From NCBI GenBank assembly GCA_017520425.1, contig JAFXFO010000010.1, positions 1 to 47,256 of the forward strand: a stretch of 47,256 nucleotides of DNA, read 5' to 3'. A program made the translations under genes and the position numbers. Source of the stretch: Lachnospiraceae bacterium (lineage in GTDB: Bacteria > Bacillota > Clostridia > Lachnospirales > Lachnospiraceae). A model generated the notes under the pieces. The model was not told the origin of the DNA. It saw nothing but the letters and a program-made list of their open reading frames with translations, and ran no database searches. Below are positions 32,851-40,948 of the stretch, in pieces; the stretch's first letter is position 1; each line of letters begins with the position of its first letter.

Positions 32851-33198
32851 ATGATTATTTATTTGTTGCGGATGTTTGGGATTTCCTTATCTGTAACCCT
32901 CCTGATAGAAGGGCTAATAGCCTTTTTGTGGGGACTTAGAGGGAAGAAAAGTTTTTTGCTGGTTCTGCTGGTAAATGTATTGACAAATCCCTTGGCAGTG
33001 CTGGTATATTGGTTATATCAGGTATATGCAGGGGCCCATTCCCTGCCGGTGCAGGTCATAATTGAGCTGGCAGTGGTAATAGTGGAAGCATATATATACA
33101 AGAGTTTTGCTGAGGATGATAGGTTTCAGATACCAAGACCCATAGGATTGGCCATCGTAGCCAATGTATTGTCTTGGGGAATAGGGAGGTTAATGTGA
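32851..33198 (+). CDS. Small conserved-type membrane protein of unknown function
   Basis: This 115-aa protein has four hydrophobic segments; the third contains IIELAVVIVEAYIYK with two Glu residues within the membrane, an unusual feature. The last codon and stop (ATGTGA) overlap the next gene's GTG start. It lies in the four-gene operon. No named family is recognised. Confidence 0.65.
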   Translation: MIIYLLRMFGISLSVTLLIEGLIAFLWGLRGKKSFLLVLLVNVLTNPLAVLVYWLYQVYAGAHSLPVQVIIELAVVIVEAYIYKSFAEDDRFQIPRPIGLAIVANVLSWGIGRLM

Positions 33199-34043
33199 AA
33201 AAGGCGATGCGTATTTTAACGGTTATATTATGTTGGATGATATTTGTGCTTCCGGTGAGTGCGGATGTGATTTGGGAGCCTTATAATGATGATTTTTATG
33301 ACAAATACCGGGAAAGCTGTCAGCTGGTGAATCGAAACTATACGGCGGACGGGCCGGAGGACAAGGTAATCGTGTATAAGAGCCCGGAGAATCCTTCCGT
33401 GGTGACCACCTGGGAAAACGGACATGTGGCAAATATTTATTACACATGGACGGATGAAATGGGTATTGTTTGGGGAATGAATAATAATTGGGAAACCAAT
33501 GAAACCGGCTGGGTACCTATGGAATATATGGATGTGGTGTATGATTACATTTGCTTTGAAGAGGAGTTTGGCGAGAGCATTGTGGAAGAAACGGCAACCA
33601 TTCCCGAAGACTATGTTGGCACCGGTGTTTATTTTTGGGATTATCCGGGAGCGGAAACCTATATGGAAGTGCCCATGCCGGAAACGGTAGCAGATATGCC
33701 CCAGTGTGGCAAAACCTTTGTGGATGAAGGGGGGCATAAATGGGGCTATATCGGCTATTACCGTGGTATCAGAAATAAGTGGGTATGCCTGGATGAACCT
33801 GTCGCAGATTATAGTGCCCTGTATCCTGAGGAGGCGCCGGTAAGGACACCCCAGGCGGTTACAGAAGAATCTAATTCGGAGGCGGAATCTGTTTCGGAAG
33901 AAGCAACTGCTGTGGAGGAAGAGCGGATTGTACCATCTGCAGACAGTGGCACCGTGGGATTAATCATATGCCTGGTGTTGGGTGTATGCGGCGCCACCGG
34001 AGGAGCTTTATTTGGAATGAAGAAGAAAAAGGATAAGAAATAA
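33195..34043 (+). CDS. Membrane-anchored extracellular protein, SH3-like repeats
   Basis: This 282-aa protein has a signal peptide (to ~26), an ectodomain (~27-215) with two Trp/Tyr/Gly-rich segments resembling bacterial SH3 modules (VWGMNNNWETNETGWVPMEYM and KWGYIGYYRGIRNKWVCLDE), an acidic Ser/Glu stalk and a C-terminal anchor helix followed by KKKKDKK. I chose the GTG at 33195, which overlaps the previous stop and lies five bases after GGGAGG; an in-frame ATG at 33174 lies inside the preceding gene. Wall binding or envelope sensing is inferred. Confidence 0.7.
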   Translation: MKKAMRILTVILCWMIFVLPVSADVIWEPYNDDFYDKYRESCQLVNRNYTADGPEDKVIVYKSPENPSVVTTWENGHVANIYYTWTDEMGIVWGMNNNWETNETGWVPMEYMDVVYDYICFEEEFGESIVEETATIPEDYVGTGVYFWDYPGAETYMEVPMPETVADMPQCGKTFVDEGGHKWGYIGYYRGIRNKWVCLDEPVADYSALYPEEAPVRTPQAVTEESNSEAESVSEEATAVEEERIVPSADSGTVGLIICLVLGVCGATGGALFGMKKKKDKK

Positions 34044-34061
34044 GTTTGCAGGAGAATATAA

Positions 34062-36479
34062 ATGGACAATCTGACAGAACAAATTGACAGATTATTTGCA
34101 GAAAATAAGGGCGCGGAGGCGGAAAAGCTTTTGGAGCAGGCCTTGGCGGAGGCATACGAAAAACAGTATTTTTTGGACGCAGTGCCTATTTTAAACGAGC
34201 TTATCGGGTATTGCAGGGAGACCAGCCAGGTGGAGCGGTCCTACCGGTATGCGGAGGAAGTGCAGGAAATCCTGCAAAACTTAGGTTTGGAAGGTACTTT
34301 GCACCATGGAACCACAGTCTTAAATATCGCCAATGCATACAGAGCAGGCGGGCGCTTGGAGGATTCTTTGGAAAAGTACGGTCAAGTGGCGACGATTTAT
34401 GAGGAGTTGCTACAGGAAGATGACATGCTTTGGGCCAGCCTGCATAATAATATCAGCTTGTTGTACCAGGAGATGGGACGGTTTGATTTGGCCAAGGAAG
34501 CTTTGCTTAAGGCTTTGGAAATCGTGGTAAAAAAGAAGGATACCATCTTCGAACAGGCGGTAACCTATACCAATCTGGCCAATACCTGTCTGCAGCTTAA
34601 GCAGGATGAGGAAGCGAAGCAATATTTTACGGGTGCCATTCTGCTGTTTGAGAAGTATGATATCAAGGATACTCATTACTGCGCGGCACTTTCTTCTTTG
34701 GGGACCTATTATTTCCAAAAGAAGGAGTATGAAAAGGCAGAAGAGTATTTCATAAAGGCCATGGAGGGCATCGAGGCGCACCTGGGCAGGAACGAGTATT
34801 ATTATCGGATGCAGGAGAATGCAGGGCTGTGCAGAGAGCTACATGCTTTGCAAAGTGGAACACAGGATTTTGCCGACGCTCCGGCAGCAGGTATGGCGGA
34901 GGAACAGGCGCCAAAAGAAGACTTTATCAGTGGTCTGACCCTTTCCAAGGAGTATTACGAAACCTACGGAAAGCCCATGATAGAAGAAAACTTCCCGCAG
35001 TACGCAGACAAAATCGCAGTGGGACTGGTAGGAGAGGGCTCCGATTGCTTCGGCTTTGATGATGCTTTTTCTGTGGACCACGATTGGGGACCAGGCTTTT
35101 GTATGTGGGTCAGTGATGAGACTTATGCAAAAATCGGGGAAGCATTGCAGGAAGCTTATGAGGCTCTGCCCAAGGAGTATAAGGGATACGCATACAAAGA
35201 ATCCCTGCAGGGACAGGGCAGACGGGGCGTGCTACGGATTTCGGAATTTTATGAAGGACTACTGGGTAAGGAAAACTGTCCCGAGGAGTGGAACTCTTGG
35301 GGTGGAGTCGACAGGGAGAATACGGTTATCAGTGCGGAACTGAAAGATTTCGCTTGGGCTGAGATCCCCAAGCATCGGCTGGCAGCAGCGGTAAACGGTC
35401 AGGTGTTTCGGGATGAGGAAGGTACCTTTACCGCCATCCGAAATAGGTTACAGACCGGTTATCCGGAAAGGCTTCGTTATTTGGAACTGGCAGAGACGGT
35501 GGCCAGATTTTCCCAGCACTTACAGTACAATTACGGACGGATGTTAAAACGGGGAGACAGAGCTACGGCCCGGATGATTTTGGCAGAGGGTGTGAAGGAA
35601 GCTTTGAAGCTTTTGTACCTGGCGGCCGGTGAATATGCGCCCCACGATAAGTGGCTGTGGGCAGGACTTCGAAAGAAGCCTGCATATAGTGAAATTCTGG
35701 CACTTTTAGAGAAAATGTTGCTGGAGCCCGACACCAACAAGGAAGCTCGGATAGAAAATATAGGCGAAAAAACAGCCTACTTGCTATACGGTTTGGATAT
35801 CATCAGCGATGTAAATCCCTTCCTACAGGAGCATGTGGGAGAATTGCTTTACAAGGCAGGAATCGTAGAGAAGACTAAAGAGGAGCTGGCGGAGCTGATA
35901 GCAAGGAAGGAATTTGAGGCATTTGATAAGGTGAAGAATCAGGGTGGTCGTGCGGACTGTCAGGATGATTGGTTTACCTTTTCCATCATGCGAAAGAGTC
36001 AGTATCTGACCTGGAACCGGACTATGCTGCTACAGTATGCCTATGATTTTGATAGGGAGCTTTCCAAGGGGCACAACCTCATAGAGGAAAAGTACGGCAG
36101 GATGATGGAAAGTACGGCACCCTCTGAGTATGAGAAGATAAAGGAGCACTTCCCGCTGATTTCACCACAGAAGAAGCAGATTATCGAGGAAGTGGTGGCT
36201 TTGCAGGTACAGTGGATGGAGGCGTTTGCAGCAGAGTATCCCAAACTTGCCGGCAATGCCCGTAGCATTCACACCTACGAGGATCATCTGTGGAATACCT
36301 CCTATGAAACCTATTTGCGTGGGGAGCTTAGTACCTATTCGGACAAGATGCTGGAGCTGTATGCGAAATACATCGTGGAGTATGCAAGAGCCGGTAAGAA
36401 TGTGGCAAGAGATATTATGGAAGAGTCCGTATGGATGTACGGTTATGAAGGATTAGATGAAGCAGAGGCTGGACTTTAG
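34062..36479 (+). CDS. TPR-DUF4037-DUF4125 fusion protein
   Basis: This 805-aa cytoplasmic protein has N-terminal tetratricopeptide repeats (~1-260; AKEALLKALEI and AEEYFIKAMEG units). A nucleotidyltransferase-like DUF4037 domain follows (~290-580; GEGSDCFGFDD at 324-334 and SVDHDWG at 337-343, the acidic metal site). A C-terminal DUF4125 domain (~610-805) carries QGGRADCQDDWFTF, MRKSQY and SYETYLRGELSTYS. Both DUFs lack a defined function. The combination suggests a regulated nucleotidyl or ligand-transfer protein scaffolded by TPRs. AGGAG precedes the ATG. Its TAG overlaps the convergent SDR gene's stop by four bases. Confidence 0.85.
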   Translation: MDNLTEQIDRLFAENKGAEAEKLLEQALAEAYEKQYFLDAVPILNELIGYCRETSQVERSYRYAEEVQEILQNLGLEGTLHHGTTVLNIANAYRAGGRLEDSLEKYGQVATIYEELLQEDDMLWASLHNNISLLYQEMGRFDLAKEALLKALEIVVKKKDTIFEQAVTYTNLANTCLQLKQDEEAKQYFTGAILLFEKYDIKDTHYCAALSSLGTYYFQKKEYEKAEEYFIKAMEGIEAHLGRNEYYYRMQENAGLCRELHALQSGTQDFADAPAAGMAEEQAPKEDFISGLTLSKEYYETYGKPMIEENFPQYADKIAVGLVGEGSDCFGFDDAFSVDHDWGPGFCMWVSDETYAKIGEALQEAYEALPKEYKGYAYKESLQGQGRRGVLRISEFYEGLLGKENCPEEWNSWGGVDRENTVISAELKDFAWAEIPKHRLAAAVNGQVFRDEEGTFTAIRNRLQTGYPERLRYLELAETVARFSQHLQYNYGRMLKRGDRATARMILAEGVKEALKLLYLAAGEYAPHDKWLWAGLRKKPAYSEILALLEKMLLEPDTNKEARIENIGEKTAYLLYGLDIISDVNPFLQEHVGELLYKAGIVEKTKEELAELIARKEFEAFDKVKNQGGRADCQDDWFTFSIMRKSQYLTWNRTMLLQYAYDFDRELSKGHNLIEEKYGRMMESTAPSEYEKIKEHFPLISPQKKQIIEEVVALQVQWMEAFAAEYPKLAGNARSIHTYEDHLWNTSYETYLRGELSTYSDKMLELYAKYIVEYARAGKNVARDIMEESVWMYGYEGLDEAEAGL

Positions 36480-36489
36480 GTCCAGCCTC
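36465..36489. terminator. Hairpin spanning two overlapping convergent stop codons
   Basis: GAGGCTGGAC (36465-36474) pairs perfectly with GTCCAGCCTC (36480-36489); the loop TTTAG contains both stop codons. It has no U-run but can stabilise both 3' ends. Confidence 0.55.
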
Positions 36490-37195
36490 CGTCTATTGTT
36501 ATGATTTGTCCGGTCAGATAAGTAGGGGCAGTAGCCAGTTGGTACGCGAACTTGGCGATTTCTTCAGGACTGCCCATGCGGTCCGCAGGGATTTCCGCAG
36601 TCACTGTTTCTAAATCTTCGGGGGAAAAGCATTTATTCATATCCGTGTCGATCAGGCCGCAGGCTATTGAGTTGACCTGGATGTTACTGGGAGCCAGCTC
36701 CTTGGCCAAAGCTTTGGTGAAAGTGTTCACACCCCCCTTGGAAGCAGAGTAAGCTACCTCCATGGAAGCACCTACATTGCCCCAGACGGAGCTGATGTTG
36801 ATGATGCGTCCGCTATGGTTTTGAAGCATCAGGGGGATGGCCAGCTTAGCGGTATAAAAGCAGGCATCCAGATTGGTGTGCATGACCTTGTGCCACTCTT
36901 CGGGTGTCATATCGGACAGAAGACCCACGAAGGAAATGCCGGCGTTGTTTACCAGTACGTCCAGTGCAGAAATCTGTTCATAAACCTTTACCACTTCTTC
37001 GTAGCAACCCATGTCAGCTTGAAGGGCAAGACAGTGTATGCCGTAAGTCTGTTCCAGCTCTAAAGCATATTCTTTTAAGGCCTCTATGGATGAAATACAG
37101 GTCAGATACAAATCATATCCCTGTGCGGCAAATTCTTTTGCAATTGCCTTGCCGATGCCGCGGGAGGCACCGGTAATCAGTGCGGTCTTGTTCAT
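36476..37195 (-). CDS. Short-chain dehydrogenase/reductase (FabG-like SDR)
   Basis: This 239-aa protein has the Rossmann motif TGASRGIG (8-15), NNAG (~88-91), ISSVWG (catalytic Ser), YSASK (catalytic Tyr and Lys) and an FabG-like end (YLTGQIITIDGGWT). It is likely an NAD(P)H-dependent oxidoreductase. It is isolated from fatty-acid genes, so whether it reduces 3-oxoacyl-ACP or another carbonyl is open. GAGGTACTCCC precedes the ATG on the minus strand. Its stop overlaps the DUF4125 gene. Confidence 0.92.
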   Translation of the reverse strand: MNKTALITGASRGIGKAIAKEFAAQGYDLYLTCISSIEALKEYALELEQTYGIHCLALQADMGCYEEVVKVYEQISALDVLVNNAGISFVGLLSDMTPEEWHKVMHTNLDACFYTAKLAIPLMLQNHSGRIINISSVWGNVGASMEVAYSASKGGVNTFTKALAKELAPSNIQVNSIACGLIDTDMNKCFSPEDLETVTAEIPADRMGSPEEIAKFAYQLATAPTYLTGQIITIDGGWT

Positions 37196-37284
37196 GGGAG
37201 TACCTCTTTCTGATGAATCTAAATTTTAATATTTTTCAGAAAAGTGTAGGGATTCCTTTGAAACGGGTCACATCGATGAAGGAA

Positions 37285-37454
37285 TTGGGCATATACAGAA
37301 TTTTTTACTTAAAATGCCCAAAAATCAAAGGATTTTTCGCTATTTAGGGTCAAATTAGAGGCTTTTTGGGTATATACGAAAAAATTGGTGCTGTATGCCC
37401 ACATTTTAGCTGTTTTTGTGGGCATTTTGGACTAAAAAATTAGTATATGCCCAA
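37285..37454. repeat. TGCCCA/TGGGCA repeat cluster between the SDR gene and trxB
   Basis: The 37196-37710 gap holds no supported gene but several related sites. TTGGGCATATAC (37285-37296) recurs exactly inverted at 37443-37454 and as TTGGGTATATAC at 37366-37377. ATGCCCACA (37395-37403) forms a hairpin with TGTGGGCAT (37417-37425), and AAAATGCCCAAAA lies at ~37311. They may be regulator sites for trxB or an uncharacterised repeat. Confidence 0.6.
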
Positions 37455-37636
37455 AATGGGTTTTGGAACCGAAAACAGAATACGCACAGCTCTGAAAATA
37501 TCACTTAAACCATAGCATATAAAGATATGACTTGTAAATAGAAGATGAAAAAGGAAACGATTCTTGATTGAGAAAGTTTATAATGCTTTAGAGTGGAGAA
37601 ACAAAGGAGAATAGGAAATGAAAGCATGGTGAACCC

Positions 37637-37665
37637 TTGAATAGGAAGGACAAAACTGTTACAAT
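37637..37665 (+). promoter_or_regulatory. Probable promoter of trxB
   Basis: TTGAAT (37637-37642), a 17-bp spacer and TACAAT (37660-37665), 45 bp before the ATG. Confidence 0.6.
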
Positions 37666-37710
37666 ATAATAACAAAAGTGGGTAACTAAAAACCCGGAAA
37701 GAGGTACATT

Positions 37711-38634
37711 ATGGTTTATGACTTAATCATTATCGGTTCCGGTCCAGCGGGACTTTCGGCAGCGGTATATGCGAAGAGAGCAGGCTTGGAAACCTTGGTA
37801 ATAGAGAAGAATTATATGAGCGGCGGACAGGTGTTGAATACTTACGAGGTGGACAATTATCTGGGGCTTCCGGGGATTAACGGCTTTGATATGGGCATGC
37901 AGTTTCGGGCCCATGCGGACAAGCTGGAAGTGACCTTTGCGGAAGGCGAAGTGACCGGACTTACGGATGGCGAGGTGAAAACCGTGCATACGACTTCCGG
38001 AAAATATGAAGCCCATGCCGTGATTATGGCTATGGGTGCAGAGCATGCCAAGCTGGGAGTGCCCGGAGAAGAGAAGCTTTCCGGCAGAGGGGTATCCTAC
38101 TGTGCTACCTGCGATGGAGCTTTCTTTAAAGGAAAGGTCGTAGCCGTGGTGGGCGGCGGTGATGTGGCATTGGAGGACGCGGCCTTTCTGGCAAGATATT
38201 GCGATAAGGTGTATGTGATTCACCGGAGGGATGAATTTAGGGGAGCAATGATTTTACAGAAGCAGCTGAAGTCCTTGGAGAATGTGGAGATTCTTTATTC
38301 TCATATCCTGGAGGAAATCTGCGGCGAAGAGCAGGTGCAGGAGTTGGTGCTTTGGGATAAGAAGGCTGGTGCCAAGAAGCATATACCGGTGGCAGGGGTA
38401 TTTATTGCAGTGGGTATGAATCCTAATACCGGGTGGGTGCCGGATTTTGTGGAGAAGGATGAAAGAGGCTATATCAAAGCCGGCGAAGAAGGTATTTCAA
38501 ATATACCCGGTATCTTCGTGGCGGGAGATGCCCGGACCAAGCATTTGCGTCAGATTATTACAGCGGTTTCCGACGGAGCGAATGCGGCTATCAGTGCAGC
38601 AACCTATGTGGGGCAGCTGAAATTAAAATATTAA
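37711..38634 (+). CDS. trxB: Thioredoxin reductase
   Basis: This 307-aa flavoprotein has the FAD site GSGPAGLSAAVYA (9-21), the redox disulfide CATC (Cys131, Cys134), the NADPH-binding GGGDVALEDA with HRRDEFR, and the C-terminal GIFVAGDARTKHLRQIITAVSDG FAD motif. It reduces thioredoxin with NADPH in the cytoplasm. Length is normal. The usual GGGDSA is GGGDVA here, a minor change; a ferredoxin- or NADH-linked variant cannot be excluded. AGAGGT precedes the ATG; a terminator follows. Confidence 0.93.
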   Translation: MVYDLIIIGSGPAGLSAAVYAKRAGLETLVIEKNYMSGGQVLNTYEVDNYLGLPGINGFDMGMQFRAHADKLEVTFAEGEVTGLTDGEVKTVHTTSGKYEAHAVIMAMGAEHAKLGVPGEEKLSGRGVSYCATCDGAFFKGKVVAVVGGGDVALEDAAFLARYCDKVYVIHRRDEFRGAMILQKQLKSLENVEILYSHILEEICGEEQVQELVLWDKKAGAKKHIPVAGVFIAVGMNPNTGWVPDFVEKDERGYIKAGEEGISNIPGIFVAGDARTKHLRQIITAVSDGANAAISAATYVGQLKLKY

Positions 38635-38661
38635 CAAAATATTAATGGATTGTAAAATGTC

Positions 38662-38701
38662 AAAAGAGTGCGTAAAAACGTGGGTTTTGCCACTCTTTTT
38701 T
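38662..38701 (+). terminator. Intrinsic terminator after trxB
   Basis: AAAAGAGTG (38662-38670) pairs with CACTCTTTT (38691-38699), with inner AAAAC/GTTTT pairing, followed by a T-rich run. Confidence 0.85.
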
Positions 38702-38713
38702 CTTTTGCGAAAC

Positions 38714-38742
38714 TTGACAAAAACGCTTTCAGATGATATAGT
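38714..38742 (+). promoter_or_regulatory. Sigma-A promoter of the NlpC/P60 gene
   Basis: TTGACA (38714-38719), a 17-bp spacer and TATAGT (38737-38742). Confidence 0.8.
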
Positions 38743-38784
38743 ATTGCTTAAGTTGTAACAAAATTGTAATAAATTGGAGGCGTT

Positions 38785-39897
38785 ATGCTGAAAAGATTCA
38801 CTAAAGGCTTGGCAATTACATTATCTTTGATTCTTTGTTTCGGTTCATTTGAAATGCAGACACAGGCGGCAGGAATCTCTTCTATATTCCCCGGCAGCGG
38901 TATCAGTGTGGTATTGTCGGAAGGTGTGGAAAAGAGTGGTGTGGAGCAGGTGGTTTCCCCGAAGGTGGCAGAACAGGAGAAAATCGAAGAATCTGAAGAA
39001 GAGGAAAATCCGGAGAATCTGGTAATTTCCATAGCCAAGGATTACATAAATGTAAGAGAAACAGCTGCACAGAAGGGCAAGGTTGTGGGCAAGTTTTATA
39101 AAAATGCGGCCGGTACGATTTTGTCTGAACAGGACGGTTGGTATGAAATTGAATCCGGTAATGTGACCGGTTTTGTAAAAGCTGATTTGTGTGCGACGGG
39201 AGAGGAAGCCTTAGCTCTTGCCGAGGAAGTAGGAACCCGTATGGCGAAGGTGAAATCCGAGAGACTGTTGGTTCGTGAAGAAGCGGACTCGGAAGCTGCC
39301 GTAATCGGTATGGTGGCCGGTGAGGATGAACTGATGGTTCTGGAAGAGACCGATGAATGGGTGAAGGTGGATATTGAAGAAGGCTACGGCTGGGTATCCC
39401 GTGAATTTGTGAAGGTATATACAGATTTTATTCGTGCGGAGACCAAGGAGGAAGAAAAGGACCGATTGGCGAAGGAACGTCAGGAGAGAGAAGAAGCAAG
39501 AACCCGTGCAGCACTTAAGATTATTGATACGGTAGAAGTAACCGATGAAAACGAGATGGGTATTGCTGTAGCGGAATATGCAGTACAGTTTATCGGCAAT
39601 CCTTATGTGTGGGGTGGAACAAGCCTTACAAAGGGTGTGGATTGTTCCGGCTTTGTCATGAAGGTATATGAAGAGTTCGGTGTAAGCCTGCCTCATTCGT
39701 CTGCAGCGGACAGAAAGCAGGGATACGCAGTGAATGGTCTTGAAAATGCATTGCCCGGTGATTTAATTTGTTATTCCGGACACGTGGCAATTTATATCGG
39801 AGACGGAATGATTGTGCATGCGTCCAATGAAAAGGATGGTATCAAGGTTTCCAAGGCTGCATATCGTAAGATATTGGCAATCAGAAGAATATTTTAA
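38785..39897 (+). CDS. Secreted SH3-SH3-NlpC/P60 peptidoglycan endopeptidase
   Basis: This 370-aa protein has a signal peptide (cleavage near TQAA, ~30), two bacterial SH3 modules (~73-135 with DYINVRETA; ~155-215 with ERLLVREEA), a charged coiled linker (~218-250) and a C-terminal NlpC/P60 domain. The catalytic Cys287 lies in DCSGF, and the His lies in GHVAIYIGDGMIVHAS. It cleaves peptide stems of peptidoglycan during wall turnover. It has its own strong promoter and terminator. GGAGG precedes the ATG. Confidence 0.94.
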   Translation: MLKRFTKGLAITLSLILCFGSFEMQTQAAGISSIFPGSGISVVLSEGVEKSGVEQVVSPKVAEQEKIEESEEEENPENLVISIAKDYINVRETAAQKGKVVGKFYKNAAGTILSEQDGWYEIESGNVTGFVKADLCATGEEALALAEEVGTRMAKVKSERLLVREEADSEAAVIGMVAGEDELMVLEETDEWVKVDIEEGYGWVSREFVKVYTDFIRAETKEEEKDRLAKERQEREEARTRAALKIIDTVEVTDENEMGIAVAEYAVQFIGNPYVWGGTSLTKGVDCSGFVMKVYEEFGVSLPHSSAADRKQGYAVNGLENALPGDLICYSGHVAIYIGDGMIVHASNEKDGIKVSKAAYRKILAIRRIF

Positions 39898-39904
39898 GAG
39901 GCGT

Positions 39905-39935
39905 AAGAGGACAATTTGAAGAAAATTGTCCTCTT
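39905..39935 (+). terminator. Intrinsic terminator after the NlpC/P60 gene
   Basis: AAGAGGACAATTT (39905-39917) pairs perfectly with 39923-39935; only a short T-run (CTCTTGTTG) follows. Confidence 0.8.
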
Positions 39936-40018
39936 GTTGATTGTGTCGTAAATTGTCTAAAATCTTTTTTGGACCATTTTTACTATTGACAAATTGTGCC
40001 TTGTGCATTTTCAACAAA

Positions 40019-40036
40019 TGCGAAAACGTTTACGCA
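40019..40036. promoter_or_regulatory. LacI/CcpA-like CG-centred palindrome upstream of hpf
   Basis: TGCGAAAACGTTTACGCA is palindromic at all but one base pair and has a CG centre at 40027. A further AAAACGT follows with its centre 14 bp later, resembling the operators of the ABC operon. It lies far (~270 bp) from the hpf promoter, so the target is uncertain. Confidence 0.4.
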
Positions 40037-40072
40037 AAAACGTAAGTTTTGTTGATGTTTATAAGTAGATAG

Positions 40073-40143
40073 TTATCCACATGCAAAACAACCAAAATTC
40101 GATAAAAAATGATTTATACACGAAGTTATACACATTATCCACA
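40073..40143 (+). promoter_or_regulatory. DnaA-box cluster
   Basis: Perfect DnaA boxes TTATCCACA occur at 40073-40081 and 40135-40143, with one-mismatch copies TTATACACA (40126-40134) directly adjacent and TTATACACG (40114-40122). All are in the same orientation within 71 bp of AT-rich DNA in the gene-free 39898-40358 gap. No dnaA, dnaN or rpmH is near, so this is probably not oriC but a DnaA-titrating or DnaA-regulated site. Confidence 0.6.
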
Positions 40144-40294
40144 GCTTTTTTATGTAAATCGGGCAGAATTATTATGGTAACCTTTTGAACGTCTGTTTTG
40201 TACAGTTCTCATAAATTTAAGAAATATGCGAAAAAAAACAAAAAATCTGTTGACATTTTTGAAGTCAAAAACATATAAAAAATTACTTAAATTG

Positions 40295-40323
40295 TTGCAA
40301 AATGAAATAAAAAATGCTATAAT
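40295..40323 (+). promoter_or_regulatory. Promoter of hpf
   Basis: TTGCAA (40295-40300), a 17-bp spacer and TATAAT (40318-40323). A second possible promoter, TTGACA (40250-40255) with ATATAA, lies upstream. Confidence 0.75.
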
Positions 40324-40358
40324 GAATCTACAATAAAAGACGGAAAGGGATGATTTGC

Positions 40359-40886
40359 ATGAAATTTATTATTGTAGGAAAAAATATCGAATTAACACCC
40401 GGTTTAAAGGGCGCAGTTGAGGACAAGCTGAGTAAGCTTGACAAGTATTTTAATCCCGACACAGAAGTACATGTAACATTAAGCGTAGAAAAGGAGAGAC
40501 AAAAGATAGAGGTAACCATACCTGTAAAGGGTAGCATTATTCGTTCTGAGCAGGTGAGCAATGATATGTATGTATCCATTGACCTGGTAGAGGAAGTGAT
40601 TGAAAGACAGCTGAAGAAGTATCGCAAGAAAATCGTAGATAAGAAGCAGAGTGCAGCTTCTTTCAGTCAGGCTTTCATCGAGATAGCGGAAGAACAGGAT
40701 GATGAAATCAAGATTGTTCGTACCAAGAAGTTTGATATCAAGCCTATGTATCCTGAAGATGCATGTATCCAGATGGAACTTTTGGGACACAGCTTCTATG
40801 TATTCTGTAATGCAGAAACAGATCAGGTAAATGTAGTATACAAGAGAAAAGGCGATACCTATGGTTTGATTGAACCGGAAGAATAA
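40359..40886 (+). CDS. hpf: Long-form ribosome hibernation-promoting factor
   Basis: This 175-aa protein has an N-terminal S30AE/YfiA domain (~1-100; MKFIIVGKNIELTPGLKGAV) that occupies the decoding centre and a C-terminal dimerisation domain (~118-170; KKFDIKPMYPEDACIQMELL, then GHSFYVF) that joins two 70S ribosomes into 100S particles in stationary phase. I chose the ATG at 40359, as it gives the family N-terminus and lies at proper distance from AAAGGGA. A DnaA-box cluster and two promoters precede it; a strong terminator follows. Confidence 0.95.
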   Translation: MKFIIVGKNIELTPGLKGAVEDKLSKLDKYFNPDTEVHVTLSVEKERQKIEVTIPVKGSIIRSEQVSNDMYVSIDLVEEVIERQLKKYRKKIVDKKQSAASFSQAFIEIAEEQDDEIKIVRTKKFDIKPMYPEDACIQMELLGHSFYVFCNAETDQVNVVYKRKGDTYGLIEPEE

Positions 40887-40898
40887 AGTGTGATGAAG

Positions 40899-40928
40899 AC
40901 CCGCACACGTTTCGTGTGCGGGTTTTTT
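40899..40928 (+). terminator. Strong intrinsic terminator after hpf
   Basis: ACCCGCACACG (40899-40909) pairs perfectly with CGTGTGCGGGT (40913-40923), loop TTT, followed by TTTTT. Confidence 0.95.
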
Positions 40929-40948
40929 GACGGTAGGAGTATTGAGCT

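Noticed and set aside
40019-40323. Chromosomal replication origin
   Set aside because: DnaA boxes are present, but no dnaA, dnaN, recF, gyrB or rpmH gene lies in the window, so oriC is not supported.
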